Source: Pontederia crassipes (lineage: Eukaryota; Streptophyta; Magnoliopsida; Commelinales; Pontederiaceae). Taken from it: 64,000 bases of DNA. Shown piece by piece: positions 49,201 to 61,100 of this stretch; position 1 is the first letter of the stretch, and each line of letters starts with the position of its first letter. The notes under the pieces were generated by a model, which worked only from the letters and a program-made list of their open reading frames with translations, made no database searches and was not told the DNA's origin. The translations under genes were made by a program, and so were the position numbers. The stretch spans positions 16,184,171 through 16,248,170 of the forward strand of contig CM060194.1 of assembly GCA_030549335.1 (NCBI GenBank). Reading direction: 5' to 3'.

Positions 49201-51382
49201 CGATTTTAACCTTTATATACCCAATTTGGGGTTGAAAGAAAGGGAGGGGAAAGAAGGAGACTTTACCCTCCTTTCGCCTTCATTATAAGTTCAACTAAAC
49301 AACAACAAAGCCTTATCCCATTATAAGTTCAACTAAATGGAGTAAATTCATTCCCCCTCTTTCCCTTCCCCTCCTTTTAACTTCCTTTCACTCCAAGCAA
49401 ACAGGCCCTTAGGGTATGTGCAGCCGTGGTGATGGATGATAGAAGCACAGGGCGGGTGAGGTTTATATGACAAAAACCAAAGCAAACAAATAATTACAGG
49501 ACTTAGAATATGAGCCTTTCTCTCCTTGGAACGTGAGTATAAGAAGAGAAAAAAATTCTCTGGTGCTTCAATTGGAACATACAAATTCCAAAACGAAGAA
49601 GGGAGCTGCCTCTCAGATTTTCTTTTGGTTGCCCTCTAATGATGAGAAGATGAGAGGACAGGTGGTAACCAAAAAGTTAAAAGAGAACAGAAATTTACAA
49701 TCGTTGTTCACTTATTTTTTTAATAGATATTATCTGTTGACTTGATTTTTAATAATGATTTCAGAATTTATATTTTATTAATGTTTTCATCCTTCATTAT
49801 CTCATTTTAAGTGTTTTAAATGCTTTTAATTGCATTATGACATAATTATGTTATTAATCATGATACGGGTGAGCACTCAGAATTTTCGATTTTTGTCCTG
49901 ACCTGGTACGTAATATGGTCGGGACCAAGTCTCACACCTTGAGACCCAGTCGGGACCGGGTCAGAACTAGGTCCAGGTCATGAAAACCCGGACTATGTCC
50001 ATTCCCGGTCATATATATTATGTTAATATATCATATTATCTAAAAATAATATATTTATATTAATTAATTGTTTTATATCTCATCATATATAATTTAGACA
50101 TTCATTATACTATATTATATTATTATCTTATAACTTAATTGATAGTCATTACATTTATTTCATATCAATAAATTTTTTGTCATTGTATTTTGAAATTTTT
50201 TATTTATTATAATTGAATCGAGACAACCAGGACCATCCTGGTTTTTATCCCAATCCATCCTAGATGTCCCAGTCCTAGTACCGGTCCGTTTGCTCACTCC
50301 TAGTCGTGATATTTACCTTATTAGATTCTAGTTTTTCTAAGTATATTTGTGTTATTATCCTATATTTTCTTAAAAATTGATGTTTCATGCCTATACCCAT
50401 ACCGGGGTACAGGTACCGTACCTAAGCAACATAAATTGCAAGATACCACCTGGAAGAATTTTCCTTGTAATTGTAGTGTGCTAAAAGATGGTTTTTAATG
50501 AGGTTATTCTTCAACATTACGTCAAGCAACGAATGAATTTTATTCAACTTGTGTAACAAACGAATGAACTTGTACATATTAGCCCACAGCAATAAAGTTG
50601 GATGATTGTAAACATGGCAATCATCCTTTTCATTTTCAGAAAACAAAAAACATTACGTTCGAGTAGTTGGGAGTCTAGAACTTCTCATTTCATTTCCTTC
50701 TCAAAAAGGCACCTTTGACTTCATATTGGTAAGATGCTACAATGAAGGTTAGGCTTGAACTTCAAAGTGAAGATAGCCTTAGGTGTCATTTACACGATCT
50801 AGAGACATGGTATGAGAAAGTTTCTATGGGTCGCACCTTGGTAGATATTACTTAAAACATTATTCAGAGGGGCACAAACTGGGTTTTGCAGCGATTTGGT
50901 ATGCTTAGTCATTTCTTCTTCCACTTGAGTCTCCATTGAAACTTTGACCCACAGTGTTTTTCTGATATCAAGTGTGACTTCTAAAGCTGGAAGAGGATCA
51001 TAACGCTAAAACTTCTTAATGAACCACCTCTCAATAAATAAATAAATAAATAAACCTTTTTAATTCCCACCATCATGTGCGGCTTTAAAATTTCTTATTC
51101 ATGTTTGCGGGCTGTTGCATGCAGGTACCGTTGTATGTGGCAACCAAGATGGCATCTATCAGGAGGTCTTCTTTCTTTGTCCCTTCAGCGGACACTTACG
51201 CTCGTGCTGGCTTAAGGTGGATAGGGTATGAACCAAGATGCACTCCCTACTGGCCACATTCTTTCTTATGGTGCCTGCTTTCACTCTTGCCGGAGTTTGT
51301 TATCGATAACTGGCGCCTGGGCTTCTGTCTTGGCATTCGCAAGAGGGGACAGCTTAAAGATGCCAAGAAGAAAGACTCATAA
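46272..51382 (+). CDS. KCR1: Very-long-chain 3-oxoacyl-CoA reductase (KCR1 type), 3 exons, 323 aa
   Basis: Exons 46272-46915, 47523-47592 and 51125-51382 join in frame to 972 nt including the stop, with GT-AG introns of 607 and 3532 bp. An N-terminal membrane segment (about residues 18-45) precedes a short-chain dehydrogenase domain: cofactor loop [10 protein letters not shown] at 61-70, NNAG at 140-143, and the catalytic tetrad N167, S195, Y210 and K214 in YAASK. The C-terminus ends KKDS, a dilysine ER-retrieval signal. The enzyme reduces 3-oxoacyl-CoA with NADPH in the ER fatty-acid elongase, supplying wax, sphingolipid and storage very-long-chain acyl chains. Length is close to the Arabidopsis enzyme (318 aa as recalled). 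Exon 1 is very GC-rich; intron 2 has collected several small transposon insertions. All key residues are intact, so it should be functional. Confidence 0.96.
47835..47904 (+). repeat. Two tandem 34-36-bp copies in KCR intron 2
   Basis: CAAGCTTCACACAAGAGCTTATT occurs at 47835 and 47871 (period 36). The copies differ at two positions over about 34 bp. Confidence 0.85.
47921..48058 (+). mobile_element. 5'-truncated RTE LINE (about 102 bp) with 18-bp target duplication
   Basis: The insert 47939-48040 ends with TAGCCGACCCCACCTAGTGG, GATAAGACTT and then (TTG)n. This is the same 3' end as the full-length LINE at 2770-5838 (read on its minus strand). Flanks are the perfect 18-bp repeat TTATAATAGGCTAAAGTA (47921-47938 and 48041-48058). 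The first about 40 bp of the insert match the LINE poorly or are untemplated. It lies in KCR intron 2, in the sense orientation. Confidence 0.92.
48153..48189 (+). mobile_element. Poly(A) micro-insertion in KCR intron 2
   Basis: The insert 48163-48179 is TCTTCCCTAAAAAAAAA (17 bp), flanked by the direct repeat TAGAAAGTTT (48153-48162 and 48180-48189). It looks like the extreme 3' end of a poly(A) retroelement with its target duplication. Confidence 0.6.
49059..49408. mobile_element. PIF/Harbinger (Tourist-like) MITE, about 350 bp
   Basis: The ends are inverted repeats: left CGGCCTGTTTGGTTGTAAAA, right (complement) GGGCCTGTTTGCTTGGAGTG. Both sides carry the 3-bp target TTA (49056-49058 and 49409-49411), typical of Harbinger elements. 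The interior is purine-rich on the left and pyrimidine-rich on the right. It is itself interrupted by a tiny RTE insertion at 49300-49318. In KCR intron 2. Confidence 0.85.
49281..49337 (-). mobile_element. 19-bp RTE tail insertion nested in the MITE
   Basis: CAACAACAAAGCCTTATCC (49300-49318) is the complement of the last bases of the RTE 3' end. It is flanked by the perfect 19-bp repeat CATTATAAGTTCAACTAAA (49281-49299 and 49319-49337). Part of the terminal C/A could belong to either repeat or insert. It is thus a retro-insertion of only about 19-22 bp, younger than the MITE. Confidence 0.85.
49866..50303. mobile_element. hAT MITE, 438 bp
   Basis: Left end CGGGTGAGCACTCAG; right end (complement) CTAGGAGTGAGCAAACGGAC. 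The 8-bp flanks TCATGATA (49858-49865) and TCGTGATA (50304-50311) match at 7 of 8. The interior has GGGACCGGGTC-type text near both ends and an AT-rich centre, with no transposase. In KCR intron 2. Confidence 0.85.
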
Positions 51383-52958
51383 CCTGCATATTCGTCCTAC
51401 TTCATTTGCCTAGCAGCAACAATGGGTTACACGAGTTTGCTCACCTTTTCAATGAAAAGCTGCTTAGTTGTAAGACTTGATACATTGTCCTTTTCATCAT
51501 AGTCGCCAGATGTAATTGGTTACGTGCCAGGAATAACTGAGTTTTTTTTAATGTTGTGGTTCAATTGCTCTTTTTTAAAATTGAATCAACCTGGATTTCT
51601 TGTGCAATTACTTGTTCTGCTGGCCTGTCATTTCTTTCAGTTATGCAACCATAGTTGTCAAACTCTGATTGCATCGGTTGGTTCGACAATGACGCCGGCA
51701 CCAAATCGATCCACGAGTCATGTCAAATTTGCTCACCCTATTGAATGGGTTTGGTCGGGTCATACTCATCAAGAATCGAGTTAGATCGACCCACTTGATC
51801 CACAGGTGTCACCCTATTGAATGGGTTTGGTCGAGAATTGAATCGATGCTTGGTTCCTAGACACCAAAATTTAAACCTTTAATCATTTAAACAAATTAAT
51901 GTATAGACGTTAGAAACTATCGTGCTACATTTAACCATTTGAATATTAAAATGTTTTATATTACACAATTCTTCTTAGAAATTATTTATCAAATTATTTT
52001 CTTTAATATTTTTTTAAAATTGTTATAATTTTTAAATGTTAAAACTTAAATATGAAAAAATAATGCACTAATTAAATGAAAAAATAGATACTATAATGAC
52101 CATTCTAGTTTAAGTGCATTTTAATAGTTAAAATTGAGATTTATGAATTATAATTGAATATATTAAAATTAAATAAAACTTATTCATGTTTGATCTCTTA
52201 TTGTTAATTGAAACTTTTTATTCATATTGCTGTACTTTGATATAGAAATATAATTATTGATAAATATATATATATATATATTAATAAGTATCATAGTTTG
52301 TATTTTTATATTGATCCAACCAGTCGGATTAATAAGGTTCGATGGATTCAACCTGACCCAAGATCCGGATCGATCACTCGGGTCTTACAACATCGCATCA
52401 AATGGATTTCTAATGCAGGCAGCAAGCAAGGCTCGTCAAATAGGTCATGATCTATCTGTGTGGAGTCATCATAAATCTTCTTGCAGTTATGTGATTTTTC
52501 TTTTTTTCAGCAAAAAAGAAAAGAAAACAAAAGAAAATGGAGATCCATCATGGGAAATCAAATCCTTGAGTCATTGATGCACAAAACAAAATTTGAAGCT
52601 TTTAGTGTTACATTATTGCAAGCTGTAATTGAACGTGGTCATATTCGTAGGAAAGGCGAACTCCAATAATGTATCAATGACATCGTATTCTTGACATTTT
52701 TTACAGCACTTCAAGAAGCGCTTGGCATGGCATTTTAATTAGTTGAGTAGGAAAGAACATATTCGTAGGTATAAAAGTAATTAAATTCAAATGTTCAATG
52801 AACATGGTCATGCCTGAACTTTATGATACATTCTACAGAAACTGATGCAAATAAAGATGAAGGGATACATCAGAGGACATGCCTGAATTGAGAAATAAAA
52901 AAAGGTCTGAATTGGATTAGAAATTCAAGAGGCAAATTTGTCTTCAGTTGAACCTTTA
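51383..52958. other. Spacer between two convergent genes, with a MITE-like unit
   Basis: Contains the 3' flanks of KCR and of the minus-strand membrane-protein gene. About 51651-52393 may be a MITE: left ATAGTTGTCAAACTCTG and right (complement) ATGTTGTAAGACCCGAG are similar, and both ends carry GGGTTTGGTCG/GGATCGATC-type text. No clean target duplication was found. An (AT)n run lies at 52262-52280. Confidence 0.45.
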
Positions 52959-55900
52959 TCATACAACCCCATTGTTTGTGATTTGCCCTTCTTCTCCATT
53001 TACTTCTGTGTTTCTGCCAACTCCAAAGGACTTCTGGCTTAAGAAACGAATGATGCCACTTCTTGCTCGACGAATGGATCGAGATCCATTCATAGATTGA
53101 TTTCCTCCAATTTTGCTCTCAAGCTCTTCAGAGAGAGATTTTACAAGGTCTTCATAACGCCGTCTGACAGTTGGATACCTGGAGATCGACTTGGTGATTC
53201 CTTGCAACCTTGTGGCACATTAATAGGAATTAATACACAGTGAATAACATGGAAAGTCAAGCTCATTGTTGTAGAAAACTTGATACCTTCGAGCAAATGC
53301 TTCAATCTCAGCTTTTCTCCGTTCACCTGTCGAGGGTAATCCAGCGTTCAAAAGTTTAAGTCTCTTGGTGTCACCATGTAACAAGACTAGTTTGGACATA
53401 TAATCCTCTTCCTCCTCGCTGAAATTTTCGGTTTTCATTTGCTCCTTGATTATCATCAGAGGTTCAAAGAACCAGTCGAAAACAGCATCTTTGGGTCGAT
53501 TCCTTGAAGTCATCTCGGTGTTGTCACCTATAATAAGAATGATGAATCAAACTGCTCAAATATAAAACATCAATGCACCAACAAATCTTCTCTTCTTTTC
53601 CTTTTACAACGATCAAATAAAGTGAGCTTGGTTTTTTTGACTCACTTAAGAGTAATCCATCTGAATTAGACTTGGCAGAGCGTAGAAGTGCCTGGAGTAT
53701 AGAGTACGCAGGTAAACCGACATCCAAAATCCTGCTTCCAGTACTGTTGGACCTAGATTCTTGAATGTCCTCAATCGTTATAACTCCTTCGGCAAGTAAT
53801 GCTTCAGCATGACGCTTACATTCTGCAAACAGGTGCTCAAGTAACTATGAAGAAAAAATGACATATCAGTCTCAGTTCATTCTGTAACTTAAAAAGGAAA
53901 AAAGGTAGATTTGCAAAAGTACATGAGAAAGCTCAAATGAAAGCCATATTTTTCTCTTCTTTTGAGGAAAATCACTTAGACATCTCAATACTCAAGTGCT
54001 TGCTTCTATATAGTATATATCCGTCATCAGATAATTACTATGGAAACAATTCAGTAGTGTATATTTGTTATCATAGTGACACATGTTAAGATTGGTGAGA
54101 AGTTACCTTAATTGGCTTCAAGTCAAGAATTACATCTTTAAATGATGTTGTGCGTGAAGGGGGCCTCTTCACGTCCTGTGTTTCTCTGTTAAAAGAGGCA
54201 GGCCTTGAGAAAGAACTAGCACGTGATGATTGTCCAGTCTTCCGATATCGGTACCTAGAATGTCAAGGAACAACGTTTTTATTACAAAATACTGCCATAA
54301 CACTATACTAAATGATTCATTTGCATACTGGTCAATGATATCATTCAAGTTTGCACGCGAGCAGTTTTTTTTTACCATATCACTATATCAGGATATTTTT
54401 GTTTTCTTTTTCGAGAAGGATCTCAGCTCATCTTGAGCAGTACGTGGCCTAGCACCTATGGATCCAAATTCTTGTGCTGGTCAAAATCTAGTAAAGCATT
54501 TTTATTATCCTCTTGTTCAACTGATGTCATCCAGCTCCTTGGTCTATTCTCCAGAATCCAGAGATAAATGATGAAACTACTGCTGGTGCTACTATTTGCT
54601 AAAGCACTGTTTTTTTTTTTTTTTGAGAAGAGCTAAAGCACTGTTAGAATATAGCTTTAAGACCCTACAAAAAATTTCCTTCCATTGTAGCAGGATAACA
54701 TATTTGACCATGTATTAAAGGAGAAGAAAGATGAAATATACTGACAATATGTTTCCAGCAGATATATTGGAGATCAACAAATCCTGGATCTATCATCTTT
54801 ACCAATTTCATTCCTCTCTAATTCTTTTAAGAGCAAAGAGGATGTCTAAGGCCAAGTTACCTAGATTTTTGGTTAGATATGCAGTTAGCACAAACTTCTG
54901 AAATAAGTGGAGCTGGCATATAGAAGGACCTCATAGCAGACTGTATGGCCTATTTCAATAATTCGTATGCACAATGTTAATACTGAAATAATTCATTTAT
55001 TGAAATTTATTCCACAAACATAAAATAGACATGGGAAGAAATATTTAGCCCACTAAATATATCTGAAAAGTAAAGGATGTTGAATGGTTTATGTGGGCTC
55101 AGAATTTTATCTATCAAATTTAGTATTTATAGTGTCAACTAAGAAAGTTCATGCAATCATCTTTCTATAAATTGGACCCAGAAAGTAGAACAATTGAAGC
55201 GCATCAGCTCTGAAAATGCATCTAGAACATACCTAGGAAAGCAAGATCCTTCTGGCATGTCAATCATATCATTACTGTATTCGTCAAACATTGACAGGGA
55301 AGTGATGATATATGCAAGTCCCATCTGAAGAGAGGTCTCCTGGAGTATGAATTTCAGACTATGTGAGATTTTGAGTACAAAAAAATTATCTGAAATCTGC
55401 GCATGCGAGGCTTTAGACAGTTCAAGGGGCAAAAGTATCATAATCACATGAAGTAAACAGCAATCATATACCAGATGATGTATTTTGTCACAAGAAATGC
55501 ATACCTGATAAGCAATAAAAGCAGCATATGCACCTAAAGGTACGCTGGAGATGACTGAAGCAACAAAAGCTCCAGCAACTGCAAGTGGCCACAGAATAAT
55601 AGCAAGACCAGCAAGTGGGACACATGCAGTCTCCAAAAAGGGCCCTTCTCGACCTATAAGATCATGAAACAGCCTATTCCATCCCTTGAAAAGCATATAT
55701 GGGCTCTTGTATAAAGCAATTAATGTGATCATTGGCATGTCAACCATGATCCCAGTTATGCCAGCCACTAGTGCACCTGGAATATAACCTATTCTGCAAG
55801 ACAAGTATTCTGTCTCAGAAGCGCAACTATTTTGTTCAACAAAACATATTAATTTCAAGATAACGGATGAAGTGACACAAAAAAAGGAAGAGCTATCATT

Positions 55901-58900
55901 ATATGTAAGACCACTGGTCTAATAACAAAATCGCCAATAATCTAATCCATATTTGGTTGAATGGGGGGCAAATAGGTCTAAGATTTGAAAATCAAATCTG
56001 CACTGGTCTTCTGATAAGTTATAACATTATATTTTGGTCCTGAGTCAAAATAAAATAAAATAAATTTGAAGTCAATTCAGCCTCATTTGTGAAAAAAGTT
56101 GGAGATTGGTATATTGATCCTTCTATCCTCGTCCTGGTATCATGAGAAACAATTCCATTCGTTTGTTCCAAGACCATCAAAACCTAAATGGTTACGTTTA
56201 AAGAAGCCACATGCAAGAGAAAATAAGAACACAAAATATCAGGGTCAGAAATCCATAAAAATGGAACCACAAACCCAACAAAGTATCCAAAAAGGGTTAA
56301 CTTTTCAACCTCAAACCTACCCCAATATCCTATTCAGAACATTATCAGGTAAAAACTCTATTTTTATCCTTATACCAAAAGAGTGGACTTTGATCTAGTT
56401 GTATGCATTAGATAAAGAAAACAATAAGTGACAAATGAGAGATGTTCAAAACCCAACCAAGATATTGGTAAACAGTTTATAATATCTTCAGAAATGCCCG
56501 AATCGTGATTCCATATAAGTAAATAATATAACTTTTTCAGTCTCTTTCAAAAATAAATAAATTCTTTTTTTCCACACAACTTATAAGTGCAGTAGCCTAC
56601 TTTGTATTGGCAGAAATAGTGCTGTGGTACTAAGTCATGAGAAAGATGCAAGTTCTGTTAAATATACATATGTACAAGCACCTGTAACAGTGAAGATCTT
56701 TTTCCTTAAATTTCCAATAAATCAAATGAACAAGTTGGACCTTTAAAATGCAAAAGCATATTTAATCATTATAATAATACTCAGAGAAAATACCCTTGAT
56801 TGCATAAACCAAAGAAATGGTTTTGTTGTGTACTTTAACACCTGTCTTAGATACTGCTCTACTATTTTAGCATATAACCTGCATTTGCTCTTCTTGTGAT
56901 GTCAAATTCCAAGGAAGATAGAATTTTCTACAATACCATATTGGACACTAGAACACCCAAGAGTAGCCAAACAACAAATACAGAAAAAAACTTTAAAAAC
57001 CATAACTTGAAATAATTGAACCTAACTAAAACATATCTCTATTTACAGGAAAATGAACTGTGTATTTTATTTTTTAAAAGGATAATGAACCCTAAATTAT
57101 GGATTGTCAACAGCGTAGGCAACCTACACTTGACATGTGAAAAATACCTCCTAACTGTCAATGACTTTCTGATCCTCGTCAAATGAACATGTAGATGCAT
57201 TTTGATCTGATGAAACAAGAATGAGCTTATTCGTGAAAGCTCTGACTAGTGTAGTTTATGTCTTTTATCATTTGTTGAATGACCAGACAATGAAAAAAAA
57301 AATGAACGAAATGAATGCTTCAGCCGGAAGTTCTTAATCTTTATTCATTCTTCTTTTATACAGAAAATTCCAAGGAAAATAAATGGTGCAATACCTAACT
57401 TGACACTTTTAAGGCTACACAAGTTCGCCAAACAAACTCTCAAGATATAAAACAAACCTAAAAAGGCATACTTCACAAAGAATTGAACCCAACTAACCCA
57501 TTTCTCTAACTGTATGATGATGAGCCCTTTTTTGAGAAGATAATGAAGCTTGTTAAGATGGTTCATTAAAAAATAGGTAACCTACACATCACATGTGAAA
57601 AATAGTTCTAAACTCTCAGTGGCTTTCCACCCTCATCAAATAACCATGCACATTTTGCTGACAAAAAGAAGCATTCTACTCTTGAAGCCTCCGACCAGTG
57701 TAGTCTTTGTCTTATTATCTTTTGTTGGATGACGAAAATGAAAGGCAATGGATGACAAAAATGGATGATTCAGCCTCAAATTCACAAGAGAAATTAAAGA
57801 GAAAAAGCTATATATACCTAGATAAATATCACTTGAAACACATTCTATAGGTTACCATTAATCAACAAAAACCGATTATTCTTAGCATGACAGTAAATTT
57901 GTTTCCTCTAGGCCTCATTAAACACAAATGTTTTATCAATTGTTATAACCTTCATCCATCAATATGTTTAACCATGAAGAATGACTAAAAATCAACAAGA
58001 TCACGATGATTATAATGGCCTTTTTCGCATTTTCCATACACATGTGACATAATTTGTGCTTATTAATAAATTTGAATGGTATCCTTTGCTTTCTCACAAA
58101 ACAAAGAATGCAAAAAAGCATGAGATTAATATAGGAAACAGGTTCTTCAATACTAAATTTATAAATCACCATCATCTAAGAACCACTAGACAAGTGATCT
58201 GGAATCTCATATATTTTTTATAAATGATATCACATGGACTTATCATACTATGAAACTAGATCAATAAAGATAAGAAACAAACCTGATTTCATATGGGGTC
58301 CCATTTGGTGGATTCTGGTGACGAAAGTCATCCATGATTGATAAATAAGAATGGAAGCATACATCTTTGAAGTCCCTGACCACTGTAAAACTACCTTCAA
58401 TTGTGCTCCATGTTCCATCCTACATATGTGTAGATCAAATGGTTTTTAGAAATTTGAATACTTAAAAAAGTATGTGATGTAGAAAAACATTTTGTTATAT
58501 CCGGTGGCATATAAGTATTACCGTAAAGCAATGCATAAATTCGTTTGTTTTGCCTTCTCCAACAGCATCAAATGTAGCAATAACTGGAGCGAGAAAACCA
58601 TAACCTGCTCCTGCAATGATGCTTCCTAAAATGCCGAGAACTGGCCACAAAACTAAGGCACCAGGAAGACCAATGGCAAGAACAGTCTTTATGATAGGTC
58701 CAATTTGTTTAGCTCTGGCTTTACAAAACCAATGAAAAAAATAAAAATAATAATAATCAGAACTAGTTCTCAGACTTTATTAAGCATTTAGTGCTGGTGT
58801 GTATAAACACATAAATGGCACAGGGGTGCGTCATGTCAGTGTGTATTAGAGATGGAGGAAAGACTATTTACCTAGCTATACAGTAATAAGTCCAGGTCAC

Positions 58901-60467
58901 ATGCATCGGCCAGAGACCCAGAACGATAGCAGAATTTCCAATGGTCATGATGAGGCATATGAAAGGGAAAAGTAAACAACCTGGAACATCTCACAAAAAA
59001 GAAAACAGATAAATGTATCACAGATGAAAATGGCAATCAGTTATCTAGCTTAATTCAAATTTCGAAAACATACACTAAAAATAATACATTTTAGCTAACA
59101 TCCAAATGGTCTTTAATTACGATAACATAATGTATATCATATTCTAAAAGTAAGGCTAATTTTAAGTAGTTAGTGGGTTTAGAACAGAAAAGCTCACCTA
59201 CAGGTTCTGACAATTAATTTTATCAAAGTTGCTTGTGCTTGCTTACAATTTTTTTCCTACAGATGCTTACTTGCAGAACTCAAAGGCACAGGATTTTGCT
59301 AAACGAAAGAACATAAATTGAATGATCAAAAGGTTTGTAATCCATAAACTTGCAAGCAAATCTATTAGGAAAATATGAACACATAAGAGCAAAACAATTA
59401 GTTTCAATAAGGTAAAGATAAACTATTGGCTCAGTAAAGTCTTCCATTATTATATGTAAATAAACTGTGATCAAATTGCCACAATTTCAAAAACTGGTAG
59501 AAGTAAACCCTCATTTTATCATGAAAGGGAATTACATCTAGAAAATAGTATCATTTCGTATTTTTAGGTTGCTCACAGGACAATCAGCTTTCACAAAAAC
59601 ATGGTCCTACATCCTGCAGAGTAACGGAAAATCCTATATCCTGTAGAGTGGCTTTATATTATCCTGCATTAGAAATATTCACATAACTCATCAAACTTTT
59701 GTAAAACATTCACAAGATAGGAATACAGGTTCTTGTTCATTTGTTCTCCTGTATAATCACCATCAAACACTTAAGTAAAAAGAATGATATCTGTGACAGA
59801 TACAGAACAAAATCACAATAAATCATGACAAGTATCTTTACTAAGGATCCCACCTAAGAGATCTGACTTGGCTATACTTGAATAATTTACAAAGGGTGTG
59901 TCAACACACCAAATTAAAAAGCTTTCTCCTAAGTCCTAACTAATGTTATGTTTCCCGAAGCAGAAACTTCTTAAGACTAATGGTAAAGGCAGTAAAAAGT
60001 TAATACTAAGAAATGATGTTAACTTAGATGAGGTCTTGCACAATAGTCTTCAGCTGTCATGTTCGTATCTTACTTTCTTTGCAAGCAGAGTCCTAATCTT
60101 GCTGCAACCCCAGATGGAAGAAACCACTTAGAAGTCGCATTCTTTTACTGCAATCCATCAGTTACTTGATCTACCTAATTGAGGTTGTCTGGCATATCAT
60201 AGAGCCATAGAACCCAAATGAAAGAAACATGCCCGTTTGGTTCAGACGCTAGAAAGAAATCGAACTGGGGTGTCCAATTGCACATGCAAAGAAGCTAAGC
60301 GCGACGGAAGATACCAAAATGGGAAAGATGTAAAGAAGGGATATAAATGAAAGAGAAAAAAAAGAAAACCCACCTTTAATGATGCCCAGAAGAAGCAAGC
60401 CAAGAAAATAAGGTAAGAAGCAAATAAAGCTCCAAATGGTTGCCCAGAACCCATTCGGAGGCTCCAT
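52959..60467 (-). CDS. At3g27390-family membrane protein, 10 exons, 588 aa
   Basis: Exons on the minus strand: 60467-60374, 58980-58872, 58714-58522, 58419-58283, 55793-55505, 55339-55233, 54254-54107, 53844-53646, 53527-53287, 53208-52959. All have GT-AG borders and join to 1767 nt with stop. The start MEPPNGF is the family's conserved one, although the frame is open for 107 codons upstream. The N-terminal half is strongly hydrophobic: segments near residues 7-31, 32-65, 75-116, 180-212 and 236-274, plus a weaker one at about 277-290. It includes the conserved KSPYMLFKGW and REGPFLET stretches. Residues 310-588 are soluble, with a Ser/Arg-rich linker (about 311-345), RNRPKDAVFDWF, EEEEDYMSKLVLLHG and an Arg/Ser-rich tail. 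Function is unknown in all plants as far as I know. Intact and complete, so likely expressed. Confidence 0.94.
54598..54643 (-). mobile_element. Poly(A) micro-insertion in intron 6
   Basis: The insert 54610-54631 is T15 followed by GAGAAGA (22 bp), i.e. TCTTCTC plus A15 on the minus strand. Flanks are the perfect 12-bp repeat GCTAAAGCACTG (54598-54609 and 54632-54643), extending by TT to 14. The same CTTCTCAAAA tail motif recurs near 48634, 48986 and 57531 and, on the minus strand, near 1411. Confidence 0.8.
56880..57780 (-). repeat. Diverged tandem duplication in intron 4, period about 460 bp
   Basis: Copy 1 (about 56880-57320) and copy 2 (about 57340-57780) share collinear landmarks: CCAAGGAA near 56909/57369, AATTGAACC near 57014/57482, CCTACAC with CATGTGAAAAATA near 57123/57581, and CCAGACAATG/GACGAAAATG near the end. 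Similarity is moderate, so it is old. Confidence 0.7.
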
Positions 60468-61100
60468 CGAGAACAATTTTGAATCAAGCTGAAAACCCCA
60501 ACAGCAATCCGGAAAAAGCCACCACAAGCCTAGTGCTCCAGAGGACCAGAACCCAAATGTTGCAGTCTCCACCGAAATGCTCCCAAAATAATGGAATCTG
60601 CTCCTAGAACCACTCACAACAGACGACAGAAGAGAATTTCTCTTAGTTATCTGCAGACACCCACTCAAAAATCGAAACAGTGGAAGCTTGCCGGAACAGA
60701 ACAAACCACAAAGACTACACAAAGAAAAATCGGATCTTTCCTCCTGACGTCGCACGGCAACACGGTTTTCTGAAGATAATCCACCCAAAAAACAGTGAAG
60801 TTTGCCGAAGAGGAGAAAAAAAGATCACTCAAACTGCATAAAAACTAGATCTTTCCCCCCGAAATCCGCTAAACAATGAGGTTGGCAAGAAAAGATCAGA
60901 ACTAACAGAGTGAACCAGTGCGCTCAGGTTCAGGGAATACGGTTTTGTTGGGGTTCCCAATGCGTGCAGAAGACAGTCGGCAGTTAAATGGCAAAAAACT
61001 GCTCTTTTTTTCGAGGGAAAAATGGGCTTTTTAAGGAAACTCTTGTTCCACACGATAATTCGTCGTTAATAATTTTTTATTGTCCCTAATGAGTAAGAAT
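60468..61100 (-). promoter_or_regulatory. 5' leader and promoter side of the membrane-protein gene
   Basis: Directly upstream of the MEPP start. The minus strand stays open in frame back to 60788. No convincing TATA box was seen. The transcription start cannot be placed. Confidence 0.35.

Noticed and set aside
55157-55858. A single 233-codon frame as the membrane-protein gene
   Set aside because: It reads through an intron between 55505 and 55339. The conserved protein requires splicing at those GT-AG sites.
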